Part shown: one piece after another, positions 1-9,984 of the stretch
Numbering within the stretch: the stretch's first letter is position 1
Layout: each line of letters starts with the position of its first letter
DNA from: Eurosta solidaginis
Taxonomy: Eukaryota; Arthropoda; Insecta; Diptera; Tephritidae
DNA length: 64,000 bases
NCBI RefSeq assembly: GCF_040869045.1
Contig: NC_090319.1
Coordinates: 343,088,302 to 343,152,301 of the forward strand
Direction: 5' to 3'
Translations under genes and position numbers: made by a program
Notes under the pieces: model-generated
What the model was told of the DNA's origin: nothing
Database searches by the model: none
The model's input: only the letters and a program-made list of their open reading frames with translations

Positions 1-602
1 CTCTTCCTAGTTTCTGGGCATTTCCCGGTTTATTCTTTGGTAGTTGGGTTAAGGAATCGGCCGGCGGTTCCACGTTGCAGTCCTTTGGTTCTTCACAATA
101 CTCTCTTGAAAATGTTCACAGCACGCGAGGTTGTTTTGCGATGAGTTGAATATAATTGGGGGCGTGCAGTTGAGGTAAGCAATAGTGCTAATGAAGCAGT
201 CTCTGAGCATGACGCCTTTGGTTTTGAAGTTGTGTCCTAGATGTAATACGATCCTTTTGGTATGGTCGCAGAGCTGCCAAAATTTAGGCTGAAGCAAATC
301 ACAAATTTGATTTACTTGTTTTACGATAAACCTTTTTGGTTTTATAAAAATTTCCGATTAACTGCGAAAGTAAAAAGCTATTTCTTGCGTTTTTTCCCGG
401 CCGGAAAACTCGTGGCTATCGTTTTTGCTGCTTTTTTTCTAAATTTTTCCACGTCTTCGTTTTACTTGCGGCCGGAAACTCATGGCAATTTTTGCTAGTG
501 ATCGCCGGTCTGATTTTTTCTTGTTTTCGATACTTTTGTATCGCAACTTTCGCCCCATCCCCAGTCACGCTCCCAAGTCAACCGTAACCATAGACCATAA
601 CA
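1..602 (-). mobile_element. Diverged LTR relic of a long-LTR gypsy element
   Basis: The last 200 bases of this block align by eye with the right end of the LTRs at 51874-54600 and 61131-63858. Shared landmarks are the GGAAAACTCGTGG and GCCGGTCTG words, the CACGCTCCCAAGT word, and the terminal block ending in CATAACA at 602. It is read on the minus strand, as the intact element is, so 602 is the first base of the LTR and the rest runs off the window's left edge. Substitutions and small indels are frequent, so it is much older than the intact copy. It may be a solo LTR or the 5' LTR of an element that continues to the left. Confidence 0.6.
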
Positions 603-1383
603 AATTCTCTGAATAATTTGAAATTAATGTATTTAATTGGAACAATTGCAGAATACATACATTTGTAAAAAACAAAAATAAAAAATCGGACTTAATAGAG
701 ATTTTTATGTTGATTCCAACGGTAATTCTGCGTAGAACACCTTTCTGCATATGCAGCCTTCGGCCGCGCTTATAAAAAATAACCCTGGGCTACGCCATGC
801 CAAGTCCGGGTGTGTGGTATAACCGTGGCTACCGCCACGGCGATGTCCTTCTGCGTAGTACACCCTTCTGCGCAGCACCCCAAATAATATTAGACTACAA
901 ATTATTAAGTGTTTTACAAAAAAAAATACATTGATAGTGTATGTTTGTTTGCATTTATGTCGACGTGCCACCACCTTATAATGTTCCACCAAGATAAAAA
1001 GATATTGTTGCGGAGCTGGCAACACTATTCACCACCTTCATTTGTTTAATAGCAACAACGAAAAAAGCGACAATGGTACCGACGTGTTTTTCGCGAATAA
1101 CTTTTAAACGAGATACAAAATATAGTTTCTGCTTTCGGATTCTGAACCTTGACGCAAATACGCGTCTTTTGATACCGCTATCGACATGTGCGACCCGAAT
1201 TTTAAGTGCAGGACTTAAGTTGAAATTTTACTAAATTTGGAAATTAAAAAGCTTATATTTCATAAACTAAGAGTTTCCTAGAGCTGCTGATGATAACTTT
1301 GTGATTCTTTGGACCCCCTCTACCCCTACAAATCAACAAAAGTTTGCAAATCGTGGCACCTTATATAAAATCCAACTCCTTTT
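603..1383. other. Non-genic; short internal duplication
   Basis: I see no convincing gene. Two related words, CTGCGTAGAACACCTTTCTGC near 728 and CTGCGTAGTACACCCTTCTGC near 850, are diverged direct copies flanking a GC-richer island, which points to a small repetitive element. A 106-codon minus-strand frame covers this island but shows no recognisable domain. A partial match to the ACGCGT foldback family lies near 1153-1180. Confidence 0.35.
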
Positions 1384-2310
1384 TCAAAAATAGATGTCGC
1401 TGCTTGGCCTTTCGCCGTATGAGTTAAATGAAAAAAAGCGGCGACATCTGCCGATCACATTTCACGTGTGCAAAAATTTCACGACATCTGCTTCTCAAGT
1501 CTCTCAATTATCCAGAGCATTCCCGTGAGAATTGAGCGTGAGCTGGAGCTGTAAAACTCACTGGATGACAGCAAATGTGATCCATATAGATAAATTGTTT
1601 TTTTTTTTTTATATTTTTTTTTTGTATGTTCAATTTGTATCGGTATCTGGATAACTGTTCATTGGAACGTGAGGTTAGCCGTTCTTCATTTGCAGCACGT
1701 ATAATGGTCGAATCACAGGGCATATGAACAACGCCGAACGGATTGGCACTGGCGCCATATCACATGAAAAAGCAAGCAGTTTACATATGGCCGAGCCGCA
1801 ATGAAGTTTTTCATATAAACAAAGATAGTAGAATATCTATTCTCTTTGATATAGATGCATTCAACGCAATCTTATGCATTCCAAAAACATAGTCGCAATC
1901 AACCAAAATGTTGTATTTGTTAATATAAGCGGGGGGTAATTCTATACGACAGCATGTCACTGCTAATACGCATCCAAAAATATCGAAAGGGGTGTCAAAA
2001 GACGCGTATTAATATCGACAACAATAATCCGAAACCGGAAAATTTTATCTCTGTCCGGAGATATTTGCAGTTGAAGTTGGCGCTTTTCATGTTTTCCTTA
2101 TTGTTTAATTTCTAGTACTTAGTTGTCATACGCTACCTATAAAAAACCTGCTGTTTCAAAAATAGATATCGGTACCTGGCTATTAGTCTTATGTGTGAAA
2201 TGAAACATAACAGCTACATCTGCTTCTGAAGTCTCTCATTGATTCAGGGCATTGTCGTGGGATTCGAGAGTGGATCGGATCTAGAAAACTGTTTGGTGGC
2301 TAATCTAGTT
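1384..2310. repeat. Direct duplication, units near 1384-1565 and 2155-2300
   Basis: Both units begin with a TTTCAAAAATAGAT word, continue through CATCTGCTTCT and AGTCTCTCA, and end in a block resembling AGGGCATTG(T)CGTGGGA. They are diverged but collinear, about 770 bases apart. Each is followed by a copy of the ACGCGT-containing repeat (1951-2050 and 2505-2690), so the duplicated unit is probably a roughly 0.75-kb repeat present twice in tandem. Confidence 0.5.
1951..2050. repeat. ACGCGT foldback repeat, left-arm copy
   Basis: This copy has TGCTAATACGCATCC, an AAAAATATCGAAAGG word, GTGTCAAAAGACGCGTATT, then TCGACAACAATAATCCGAA. It matches the left arm of the full foldback at 2505-2690. No right arm is visible next to it. 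Confidence 0.5.
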
Positions 2311-2504
2311 TTTAGGGACTGGATATATGTAACCTCGCAGATTAGCTGCTGTGGATTTATTGTGGCCTAAATTATCGATAAATATTCTAATGCCCAGTTT
2401 TTGAGTGCGAGTTTAAACTTCAGTTAAAGTTGAATAGAGTTTATCCTCGCCACTTTGTTCGATAACATAAAATGTTGCTGCGGTAATAGTCTAGTTGGGG
2501 GGTC

Positions 2505-2690
2505 GGCTGCTCATACGCGTCCAAAAATATGGAGAAAGGTGCCAAAAGATGCGTATTGACCTCGACAACAATAATCCGAAGGCGGAAAATTAAAATTTTA
2601 ACTGGTTCAAAAGATATTAACGAAAACCGCCAATACGCGTTTTTTGACACCTCTCTCGATATTTTGGGTAGCGTATTAGCAGTCCACCCC
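2505..2690. repeat. ACGCGT foldback element with two inverted arms
   Basis: The left arm (about 2508-2556) contains TACGCGTCCAAAAATATGG and GTGCCAAAAGATGCGTATT. The right arm (about 2633-2685) is its imperfect reverse complement, containing AATACGCGTTTTTTGACACC and AATATTTTGGGTAGCGTATT. Roughly 80 bases separate the arms, including TCGACAACAATAATCCGAA. Related copies lie at 1951-2050, 48590-48760 and 51115-51285, so this is a dispersed foldback family. No protein is encoded. Confidence 0.6.
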
Positions 2691-2740
2691 TCAACTGGAC
2701 TTTTACCGTTGCTGCTCATCTCAACTTAAGCGGCCAAAGT

Positions 2741-3640
2741 GCAGAGTCTCATGGTATATGTGGTACGTACACGAGTCTCTTAACCCAACAGCAGTGACGT
2801 TTGCGCATGCGTGCCTACGTAGAGATGCGACTGGCGATAAGCGCGGATGCGTCGATGCTTATCACCGCAAAATGGAGGACCGTGTTGGTACGCTAGAACA
2901 ATGTTTCAAGGTAGTGTGAAAAGCTAGCTGTTCAATCTCCAAGAGCATAACGAATTTCCTTCCCTGCTCGGATAAAAATAGTAACGGCTTATGATTTAAA
3001 TCCTCAGTAAGACCTTTAACGAAAACCACTCGGAGAGTGACTTTTAGGAGTATAGCATCTTTCTGAGGGAATATAAAAATGCTCAGATCGGAATGCAATA
3101 GTTTTTATTATCATAAACTAATTTCCATGTTTTAAATTCTTGATTCTCTATTCTTACCTCTATAAAATCAATGGATACTTTTCTTTGTTTCCAACGAAAT
3201 TGTAAAAACAAAATACCATATACATAAGCTGTAATCGACTTTAATGGCTCGTGCATTGCATGTACTATTGGCTCGCAGCATTTGTAACTGCAACTGGCTA
3301 AATAAGAAACGCATGATGAGACATTTGATCTACTGACATGATTGACCCCGGATCATCCGCCCTTCTTTGCATGCCATTACGCCTACCGTTTTTAGCCACA
3401 CACACTTCTTGGCTTCACTTTGTTTAATCTCAAGGTGCCCTAAGAAGCAAAAATTAGACTGATGGCTTCCTCTCCAAGATAAGCTAGTGAAGATCTTGAT
3501 GCAGTTGGGAAAGGATATTTCCAAAGTCGGATGTCAAATATTATACAATTTTAACTGGCCAGGGCTGTTAGTTAAAAATCACGACCACCTTTTCTACAAG
3601 GGAAAAGGACGCATAAACTAGAATTAGTTATTAAATAGCT
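2741..3640. other. Intergenic stretch, nothing recognised
   Basis: Open frames here are under 80 codons and show no recognisable domain. I see no tandem or inverted repeat of note. Confidence 0.3.
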
Positions 3641-3652
3641 TGGTGCAATCCC

Positions 3653-3658
3653 TTTATT
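3653..3658 (-). promoter_or_regulatory. Possible poly(A) signal for the minus-strand exon
   Basis: TTTATT on the plus strand reads AATAAA on the minus strand. It lies about 60 bases past the stop codon of the candidate minus-strand exon at 3715-3930. Confidence 0.3.
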
Positions 3659-3714
3659 CATAATACAAATTTAAATTTTTTAAATTTTTTTTAAGGCGTT
3701 TACAAACTACCCGG

Positions 3715-3930
3715 TTAATTTAACGACGCATTATCTTTTGCTGGTTCGGTCTTCTTCAGCGTGCAGTGCGATGGCGCAAAGGCCGTAACAAAGGCGCAGG
3801 CGCAGGCTTGTAGGTAGTTAGCTCTCGTAAATGTGAACTTCCACTTAGTCTGTGGTAGCTCTTTCAACGAGATGATTACTTCCTTATACAACACGATCGG
3901 ACAATTGTCAGAAAAATATACCAAACACTC
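3715..3930 (-). CDS. Possible terminal exon of an unidentified minus-strand gene
   Basis: The minus strand has a pyrimidine-rich tract and a TGTAG acceptor-like site just before base 3930. About 71 open codons follow, ending in TAA at 3717-3715, with an AATAAA signal about 60 bases further on. The translation has a cysteine- and alanine-rich stretch and a charged tail (KKTEPAKDNASLN), and does not look like a transposon protein. I do not recognise the family. Upstream exons would have to lie to the right, towards or inside the MCC gene, and I could not find them. It could be a real gene end, a retained pseudogene piece, or a chance frame. Confidence 0.3.
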   Translation of the reverse strand, partial: ECLVYFSDNCPIVLYKEVIISLKELPQTKWKFTFTRANYLQACACAFVTAFAPSHCTLKKTEPAKDNASLN

Positions 3931-4108
3931 CTACACAAAATTGAAGGTGTTTGCTGGTAACCGTTTAGGTTATGCTAGCTTTGATCTAGCAGTATTTTAA
4001 TTTTTAATTTGTGCAAATGCCATCGCCAGCAAGAATTCTGTTATTTTCTCCGCCAAAACACAAGAATTCTGTTATTCCTCTGCAAAACCAGAAAAACCTA
4101 AGACCTAA

Positions 4109-4275
4109 AGGTTCATGCACATTATACGACGCGACATGTACCGACACGTTCCGACAAATTATTGGTGGCATTTTGGCCAGTTGGACGACTGTCGCTAGAT
4201 GTGCATGGCTCTATAGGAATACATTCAAAGAATATTTTGTCGCTACATGTCGCGTTGTATAATGTGCATGAACCT
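4109..4275. mobile_element. MITE with 33-bp inverted repeats and TAA duplication
   Basis: The ends are near-perfect inverted repeats. The left end reads AGGTTCATGCACATTATAC then GACGCGACATGTA; the right end is its reverse complement with one difference in that span. The element is 167 bp and is flanked by TAA on both sides (4106-4108 and 4276-4278). A 3-bp TAA/TTA duplication with long terminal inverted repeats is characteristic of Tourist-like elements mobilised by PIF/Harbinger transposases. No transposase is encoded. It sits about 430 bp upstream of the MCC start codon. Confidence 0.75.
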
Positions 4276-4616
4276 TAATTTGAGTAGTGGGATTTAGAGG
4301 GACACCCCTAATGTGGTCATTTGACATTTGTGCTGTTTCTTTATGCTTTGACATTCTATTTTTACGTTATCTATCTTATGCACACAAAACTTTTCCATAT
4401 TTATTCTTATGATATTTTCTTTGCATTTAGTAATAATTTTATAACAGAAAAAATTGCAACATATTAAATGTGTAAAGGATTATCGCCAAACAATTTAACA
4501 AGGAGAAATATTTGAATCCTTTTTGTTGTATGTAATAAAAGCGGAGCAACGCAAAAATGATAAAATGTCTGTTGGGCCTTTGGAGCTGTGCCATTGTGTA
4601 TTGGAACCAGTGTACA

Positions 4617-4624
4617 TATAAAAA
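4617..4624 (+). promoter_or_regulatory. Possible TATA box upstream of MCC
   Basis: TATAAAAA lies 90 bases upstream of the first ATG of the MCC reading frame, with an ACAGTGG initiator-like word about 25 bases downstream of it. Position and sequence fit a promoter, but in AT-rich DNA such matches are common and further 5' exons cannot be excluded. Confidence 0.25.
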
Positions 4625-4706
4625 GGAATCATTTTTTAAAACAGTGGTTTTACATTTTACAGCAACAAAATTTAACTCAAGTGTTTTTACTATATAACTT
4701 AAAACT

Positions 4707-5003
4707 ATGTTTAACGATGTACACTTGGCACGCGTTAGTAAAATTCAACGCAGTGCAGACGTCTGTAAGGGAACTGCTGAGGCAAAAGTTAACAACCGAC
4801 GTACAACAACAACACGCTACATCAAGGATGTCAATAACAGTTTAGTACACAATACAACGGAGCTACCTTTTGTGACGGGTCATACAACAAGAAATGCGGA
4901 TATGACTACTCCCAATGATATTGATTCGCCGGATCACACTCATCGCGATACTAATGAAAGTGATAACAACGTTAGCTCCTGCTCCACTCTGGATATTGGA
5001 AAG
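4707..5003 (+). CDS. MCC: MCC ortholog, coding exon 1 (residues 1-99)
   Basis: First coding exon of the fly ortholog of MCC, a cytoplasmic coiled-coil scaffold protein linked in vertebrates to Wnt/beta-catenin signalling, cell migration and junctions. The frame opens with ATG at 4707 and gives 99 codons, ending in GGA AAG before a GTAATA donor at 5004 in phase 0. This segment is polar, rich in Asp, Asn, Thr and Ser, and likely disordered; it is not conserved enough to identify by itself. It is assigned because its phase joins exactly to the next exon, which carries recognisable MCC sequence. The ATG is the first in frame after a TATA-like site, but a further upstream exon remains possible. 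Confidence 0.6.
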
Positions 5004-5480
5004 GTAATATTTACTGTTAAGTATGAGAAATACGCAATTGGGTGGTAGTTTGTTTTGTTTTTGTTGCCGAAGAACTATTGACATAGTGCGCAAGTGCGTT
5101 TATGGTGCCACTCATTATTTAAACAAATTGCTGGGTCAGTGTGGAAGGTGGAGGGTGTGTCAAACAAACAAACCGTGAATGACCTGTGAACAAAGTTTAT
5201 TTTGATAGTTTTTAAAACTTTTAACTAATAATAAAAAACATTCCGTTCTAGTCGTTCAGTCAGAGTGGTCGTGCGGGTCATCCTGGGCTCAACTATAATT
5301 TGTCGGGCTTTTTTAGTTGAGTCGAAAATTTTAATAGGCCTCAAGGTTGGCCTTGTGCTTCCTTTTGGCTTTTCGGCGGAGTTGGGAGATGCAGTGCTTC
5401 ACTGATCTGGTGTCAGATAGTGGTTGTGCACTCCCAACAGGAATCAGTGAAAGTATAAGTGAAAGCATATTGAAAAATTA
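5004..5480. other. Start of intron 1; contains a 58-nt hairpin at 5381-5438
   Basis: Intron 1 runs 5004-8144. Bases 5381-5438 fold into a long imperfect hairpin. GTTGGGAG pairs with CTCCCAAC and TGCA with TGCA; after a small internal loop CACT pairs with AGTG, and ATCTG pairs with CAGAT around a GTGT loop. About 21 base pairs form in 58 nucleotides. No protein gene is visible in this stretch. Confidence 0.4.
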
Positions 5481-6500
5481 GAATTGATAACCTGACGTGG
5501 GCCACATAATACCAACTCGATTTACGTATAACTGTCGTAACGGGAAAATGTTTAGCACATGGCAACAGGCCATATACTGGAAATTAAGGAACGGAACAAA
5601 TTACGGATTATAATTTTATGCTGAATAAGCAGCTCGTTTTAAAAGCTATGCAATACTGTGCATATCTATGAACATTAAATTGCAATTTTGATTGCAAAAA
5701 TTTTAAAATCACTTTCTGTGATCATTAATTAATTAATTGACAAATTGAATATAACCTGGCGTGGTGCCATCGAAATGCCAATCTCAATTGAATTTGAGAA
5801 CAATTACAATAATTGACATCCATTTGCAAGCTGCTACACGTGGTTCTGGCCTCTTTGAAATTACATCTCAAAAAAAAATAAAATAAAAATATATAACACT
5901 AAATACGAAGACTTTGAATATAACCTGGCGTGGTGCCATCTAAATACCATTTTACAAATTACGGATAGTCAAATACTAATAGCAAGCTGCTACACATGGT
6001 TCTGGCCGAATTGGTATTACCATTGTGTACTGGTGGAGCTCAACGTGTGTCTATACAACATTGGAAATTTAATCCATTAATTAAACGACATATAATATTG
6101 ATAATAACCTGGAATATGGGATTTTCAATATAGTCACCTCCATTAAACCAAATTTCAAAAAAAAAATAATAAAAAATATTTTGAGAGCATGCAAATTTAC
6201 AAACTTACTTTTTCAACTCTAATTTATTCTTAATTTGTATCATATTAATATGATTATGGAATATTGGCTTCCACTCACAAGAAGCTTGAGTTGTATGTGT
6301 TGCAGCGAAATGCAACAACGTCGACAACAACAACCATTTAATGAGAATTTACTACCACCAGAATGGGATTTTACAATGATTTCACAGCCGCTGACAATAC
6401 CGCAATTCAATGTAGGACACCACAATTTAATAAATATTGTTTAACTAACTGATAATGCATGCAAACGCATCATTATTACATACTAATAAAATATAATATC
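5481..6500. repeat. Intron 1 interspersed short repeats
   Basis: Two words recur in diverged copies. ATAACCTGGCGTGGTGCCATC appears near 5753 and 5922, with weaker forms near 5487 and 6103. AGCTGCTACAC(G/A)TGGTTCTGGCC appears near 5830 and 5987. The spacing (about 160-170 bases) suggests a degenerate tandem structure of at least two units. A 69-codon plus-strand frame at 6235-6444 contains a Gln/Arg run but no recognisable domain, and I do not call it a gene. Confidence 0.4.
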
Positions 6501-6862
6501 TAAACGATTTTGGGCTAGTCTGTAAAACCACTCAGTAATTTCTGTTTCGTCAAACTACGGTAAATTAAAATATCACAGATTTATATATGCGCAAGCTGGC
6601 CAGCAAGTGTACCTTTATTTGTTGATCTTTATGTTTGCCTGTTCCGGACAACAAAGTGAAAACAAAGTGGACAACAATAGGGAAACTATTGTTTGATCTC
6701 TTTCACATGACAATACATTGTTCAATCCAATATGCTAATTGATGGCAAGATCGATTTTCGACAAAGTTTCCTAATAGACAAACAGTCATAAATTTGCAGC
6801 GGTCATCAGTGACGTTTGAACCAAACATTACCATATCAATATATGTAACTATTCTTACCTCG

Positions 6863-7100
6863 TCACACACCATTCTGAATATGTCCTTCATGCGATGTCT
6901 TCCCACATGACATCAACCATCTTTTCAAGTGTAATGTGGAACCTACGCCTCTAATACCTATCTCCCTATGGTCCGCACCTGTTGAAACAGCTAGTTTCCT
7001 TGAACTCCCGTTAAAGGACTTTGATGACAATTTATGAGTGGTCGTGCCCATTGAATGGAGCGAAGCACTGTTAATACAACAACAACAACATGCGCGTCTC
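6863..7100 (-). repeat. Degenerate repeat with CAA/TTG run
   Basis: A run of CAACAACAACAACA at about 7076-7090 borders a frame that reads as low-complexity on the minus strand. The CAA run resembles the tails of the SINE-like copies elsewhere in this window, but the body does not match them clearly. Probably an old repeat. Confidence 0.25.
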
Positions 7101-7209
7101 CCTGGGTATTTTGCGTGTTTAGGGTATAGGGGATTGGGCTTCTTTAAGCCACGGGCCAATTGGTTTTTAAGTGGCTATGAGCGTTTCTTTATCTTTTCAT
7201 ATCTTTAGC

Positions 7210-7910
7210 TTTGGGTTTTAGGTACAATTGCGGCTGCCAAAATGTACATCCCTATCAAACGTATCTAATGTGGTTGAAGTTTGTCATTTCCATGTTGATT
7301 TTATAGCATAGCTCATGGATAGGCAGGGACCTGTTGCCATTATCGTGCAGTCACCAGCGTAGCACATAATGGTAGCTCCTTCAGGTGGGGTAAGAGCTTC
7401 GCTATGTAAAAGCTTAACAAAAGTGGGAATAAGACACAACCCTGAGGCACCCCTTGTTTAATTCTTCTTGGTTTAGGTGTAACGTTCCTGAACTGCACCG
7501 ATGCCTGCTGACCACACAGATGATTTGCATTTCACCTTTTGGGACTGTGTGGAACCCTCCAAATCTTGCAGAAACGTGCCATGGTTGACTGTAGCAAAGG
7601 CTTTTGATAATTCTAGCGCAGCGTTCCTTGGTCTGGGTCTTGATTCAGTCTATAACTTATCTGTGTGTTGAGGGGTTTCAAGAGTCTTGGCTACTCACAA
7701 TAGAAGGTATTGGTCGATAGGAGGGGAGGTATTGGTCGATGAAAGTGGACAGAAGAGACGAGCTCTACATAGATATTTCAAACTTTCGTGGCTTTTGCAG
7801 CGTCAAAATGGCAATCCCGTCGGGGCCTACTGCTTTGGATGGTTTAGCATGTTTGGTGTTTTCTTGAACCTCTTTGGCGGTGATTTGGTATTTCTTCTCA
7901 ACCGATAGCC
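7210..7910 (-). pseudogene. Non-LTR retrotransposon reverse transcriptase fragment
   Basis: Read on the minus strand, the fragment keeps recognisable reverse transcriptase blocks in order. A KAVGPDGI-like motif lies near 7830, an LSKAF-TVNHG motif near 7590, and a GVPQGCVL motif near 7445. The catalytic YADD box near 7360 has decayed to YAGD. Frames change between blocks and stops intervene, so it is inactive. Residues around the YADD box resemble LINEs of the jockey/LOA assemblage; the clade is uncertain. It lies antisense in MCC intron 1. Confidence 0.6.
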
Positions 7911-8144
7911 TTTATTGCCAAAAGCGATAGATTTTTTCCATTGTGTTATTTGTCTTGTTTTCGCCCACTATCTGACCCATTTTTCGCTTCTTTTTTTGTA
8001 AATTTTATATAATGACATTTTATTTAGAGAAATTGTAATTTTACCTTAGTGTAACCGTGAAGGAATGCAAATATACCCTATCCTGATACCACTGCACTAG
8101 CAAAACACTGCTTTAAATTAATTTTTCTTCTATTTGTTTATAAG

Positions 8145-8415
8145 GTGGAAAACCTGTCACTTCAACAGTTGGAAGTTCAAGTGCGAGACTTGATACAACG
8201 CCTTCAAAGTTCTGAACAGCAACGTATGGAGCTACAACACAAATTGGAGGAATGTAGTGGTGAAAAAGAATTGTGCTTACGTCGTTTAGAAGTTATTAGT
8301 GCTGCGCACGAATGTCGCATAACAGAAATGCATTGCGTCATTGCAGAACTAAGTAAGAAGCTAAGAGCCAAACAAGAAAATGTAATTTTGGAAGAAAATG
8401 AGCCTGAAGAGAGTG
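8145..8415 (+). CDS. MCC: MCC ortholog, coding exon 2 (residues 100-189)
   Basis: The exon follows a TTTATAAG acceptor and is read in phase 0 from exon 1. It ends at 8415 before GTAAGC in phase 1. It encodes a coiled coil (SLQQLEVQVRDLIQRLQSSE and onward) and a block with CRITEMHCVIAELSKKL. This corresponds to the N-terminal vertebrate MCC block containing RITELHSVIAELNKK. That conserved block is one of the main supports for the gene identification. The rest of the exon is heptad-patterned and rich in Glu, Gln and Leu, typical of the family. Confidence 0.85.
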
Positions 8416-8479
8416 GTAAGCTAGAGTAAAGTAAAAATAATACAACATATATACTTCTTATGTTATGTCATTTATATAG
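8416..8479 (+). other. MCC intron 2, 64 bp
   Basis: A minimal fly intron: GTAAGC donor at 8416 and a TATATAG acceptor ending at 8479. It carries in-frame stops and joins phase 1 to phase 1, so exons 2 and 3 read continuously. Confidence 0.75.
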
Positions 8480-8691
8480 AACTAAGCTATCAAGAAGATG
8501 TTTCTGTATATAACTCCGAATTAAATTTAACAAATCCCGATGCCGAATGTCAAACAGATCTTGTGGAAAGTGGAGCTGAACAGTCTGTCTGCGAAGGGCA
8601 AAGCAATAGTGATAATCTGCATTGCGTAGATTTAACGGAACAGCAAAGAATGAATGATGTCGTTGGAAAGGGGCAAGTAGAGGTACAAATG
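8480..8691 (+). CDS. MCC: MCC ortholog, coding exon 3 (residues 190-260)
   Basis: The exon starts at 8480 and completes the split codon from exon 2 as Glu. It continues as LSYQEDVSVYNSELNL and a polar, acidic segment to about GKGQVE. This is the poorly conserved acidic linker between the first and second coiled-coil regions in MCC proteins. Two donors are possible, both in phase 0: GTACAA after 8682 and GTATAC after 8691. The longer form adds VQM, which continues the heptad pattern into exon 4, so I chose 8691. The two could also be alternatives that differ by three residues. Confidence 0.7.
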
Positions 8692-8759
8692 GTATACATA
8701 TGTGATATTAACAACTGTTTTAGCACAATCCAATTCACATATTCACTCTAAATAAAAAA

Positions 8760-9289
8760 GTCGGGTTGAAGCACTGGAAGAGGGCAAAAGTTTGTCAGAG
8801 AGGGAATGCTCTCGTTGCTAAATAAACAGCAGTAACCTAGAAGAATATTTTTGTAAAAATGAAAATAATATTATGATAGGCCATTCTTACATAAATGTAA
8901 ATGTACAGTCAACTTACACAAACCAGCTAAATCATACATTCGCGATAGCATCAATGCAACAACTAATTAAGTTTAATACAAGTGTAACAGAAGTGTCACA
9001 AACAAAAATAGACCTTTATAGTAACAATGATAAAAATGAAATAAAAAATCTAGAAAATCTTTGAATATCAGCTCACGAAACGATCTGTATCAAAATAGCC
9101 GTTCAAGAAAGACACAAAATGAGAATATATGAAAATCGCGCATGATGGGAAAATTATACAAAGGAAAGTCTGATTGCCCTCCTTAGGAATTACAATATAT
9201 CGGAACTGAATAAATGTGATATAGGACTTAGGGTTCAAATTATTAATACTATCTTAGGGGATATAAATCGCGACAAGTTTGGAATACCA
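8760..9289 (+). pseudogene. CR1-like LINE, piece 1 (endonuclease region)
   Basis: The first of four pieces of one degenerate plus-strand LINE in MCC intron 3. Its frames read as the apurinic-type endonuclease C-terminal part: an LNHTFAIASMQQLIKFN block, TEVSQTKIDLYS, then an SxHETICIKI block equivalent to the conserved SDH motif. Stops and frame changes are frequent. The piece breaks off near 9289, where an RNase H fragment of another LINE begins. The element resumes at about 9985. Confidence 0.5.
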
Positions 9290-9984
9290 GACAACATACG
9301 GTACCGGGTGCCATCAACATATTCACGGATGGTTCTAAGCTTGACGGGAAGGTGGGAGCAGATCTCTTTTCATCGCGGGTCTATGCCTAAGGATGGTAAA
9401 CGGGTGTTTATTTTCTCAGACAGCCAGACCACTTTAAAGGCCCTGGATTCAGTCGTCGACAACGCAAAGTCGGTCACTGAGTGCCACAGATCTCTTAACG
9501 AGATGGCTCAGCACTTCAGTATCAGCCTTATATGGGTACCTGGGCACAGGGATATTGAGGGCAACTGCAAAGCAGGCGAGCTGGCAATAAGAGACACCAC
9601 CGACCATATCCTTCCGGGAAAGGGGCGCGCAAGAGCCCTTCTGATTATAAACATTTCAGTTTTATCGTCCCTGATAAGGGTTTTAACAGGGCATTGTTTA
9701 ATAGGCTCGCATGGTGCTAGAATGGGGGTAATGACCTTCGACTATTGTCGTAGCTGCAGATGTACAGAAGAGGAGGAGAGTGTCCAGCACCTTCTCTGTC
9801 AGTGTCCAGCGCTTAGTAGGCGTAGGTTGGCCAACCTTGGTAAACCTTTTTCTACATGACCTTGCTGAGGTCTCTAGTTATGAAGTCAAGGCTCTAGCAA
9901 AATATATAAATTCCACGAAGTGGTTCGACCCGCTTTAGGCAGGGTAGGGGTTCTCTTTGAGACCGAATAGGGTATTACAATGGA
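9290..9984 (+). pseudogene. RNase H-bearing LINE 3' fragment
   Basis: This encodes an RNase H domain of the sort carried by I/LOA-group LINEs. An INIFTDGSK motif near 9315 is followed by FSDSQTTLKAL and the WVPGHRDIEGN motif near 9535. A C-terminal RVLTGHCLIGSH and a Cys/His-rich block with HLLCQCPAL come next. A frame break lies near the start. It is a 5'-truncated 3' fragment that interrupts the CR1-like LINE. No clear target duplication was found. Confidence 0.6.

Noticed and set aside
6235..6444. 69-codon plus-strand frame with Gln/Arg run as an extra MCC exon
   Set aside because: Exons 1 and 2 already join in phase 0, and the frame has no MCC similarity or good splice sites.
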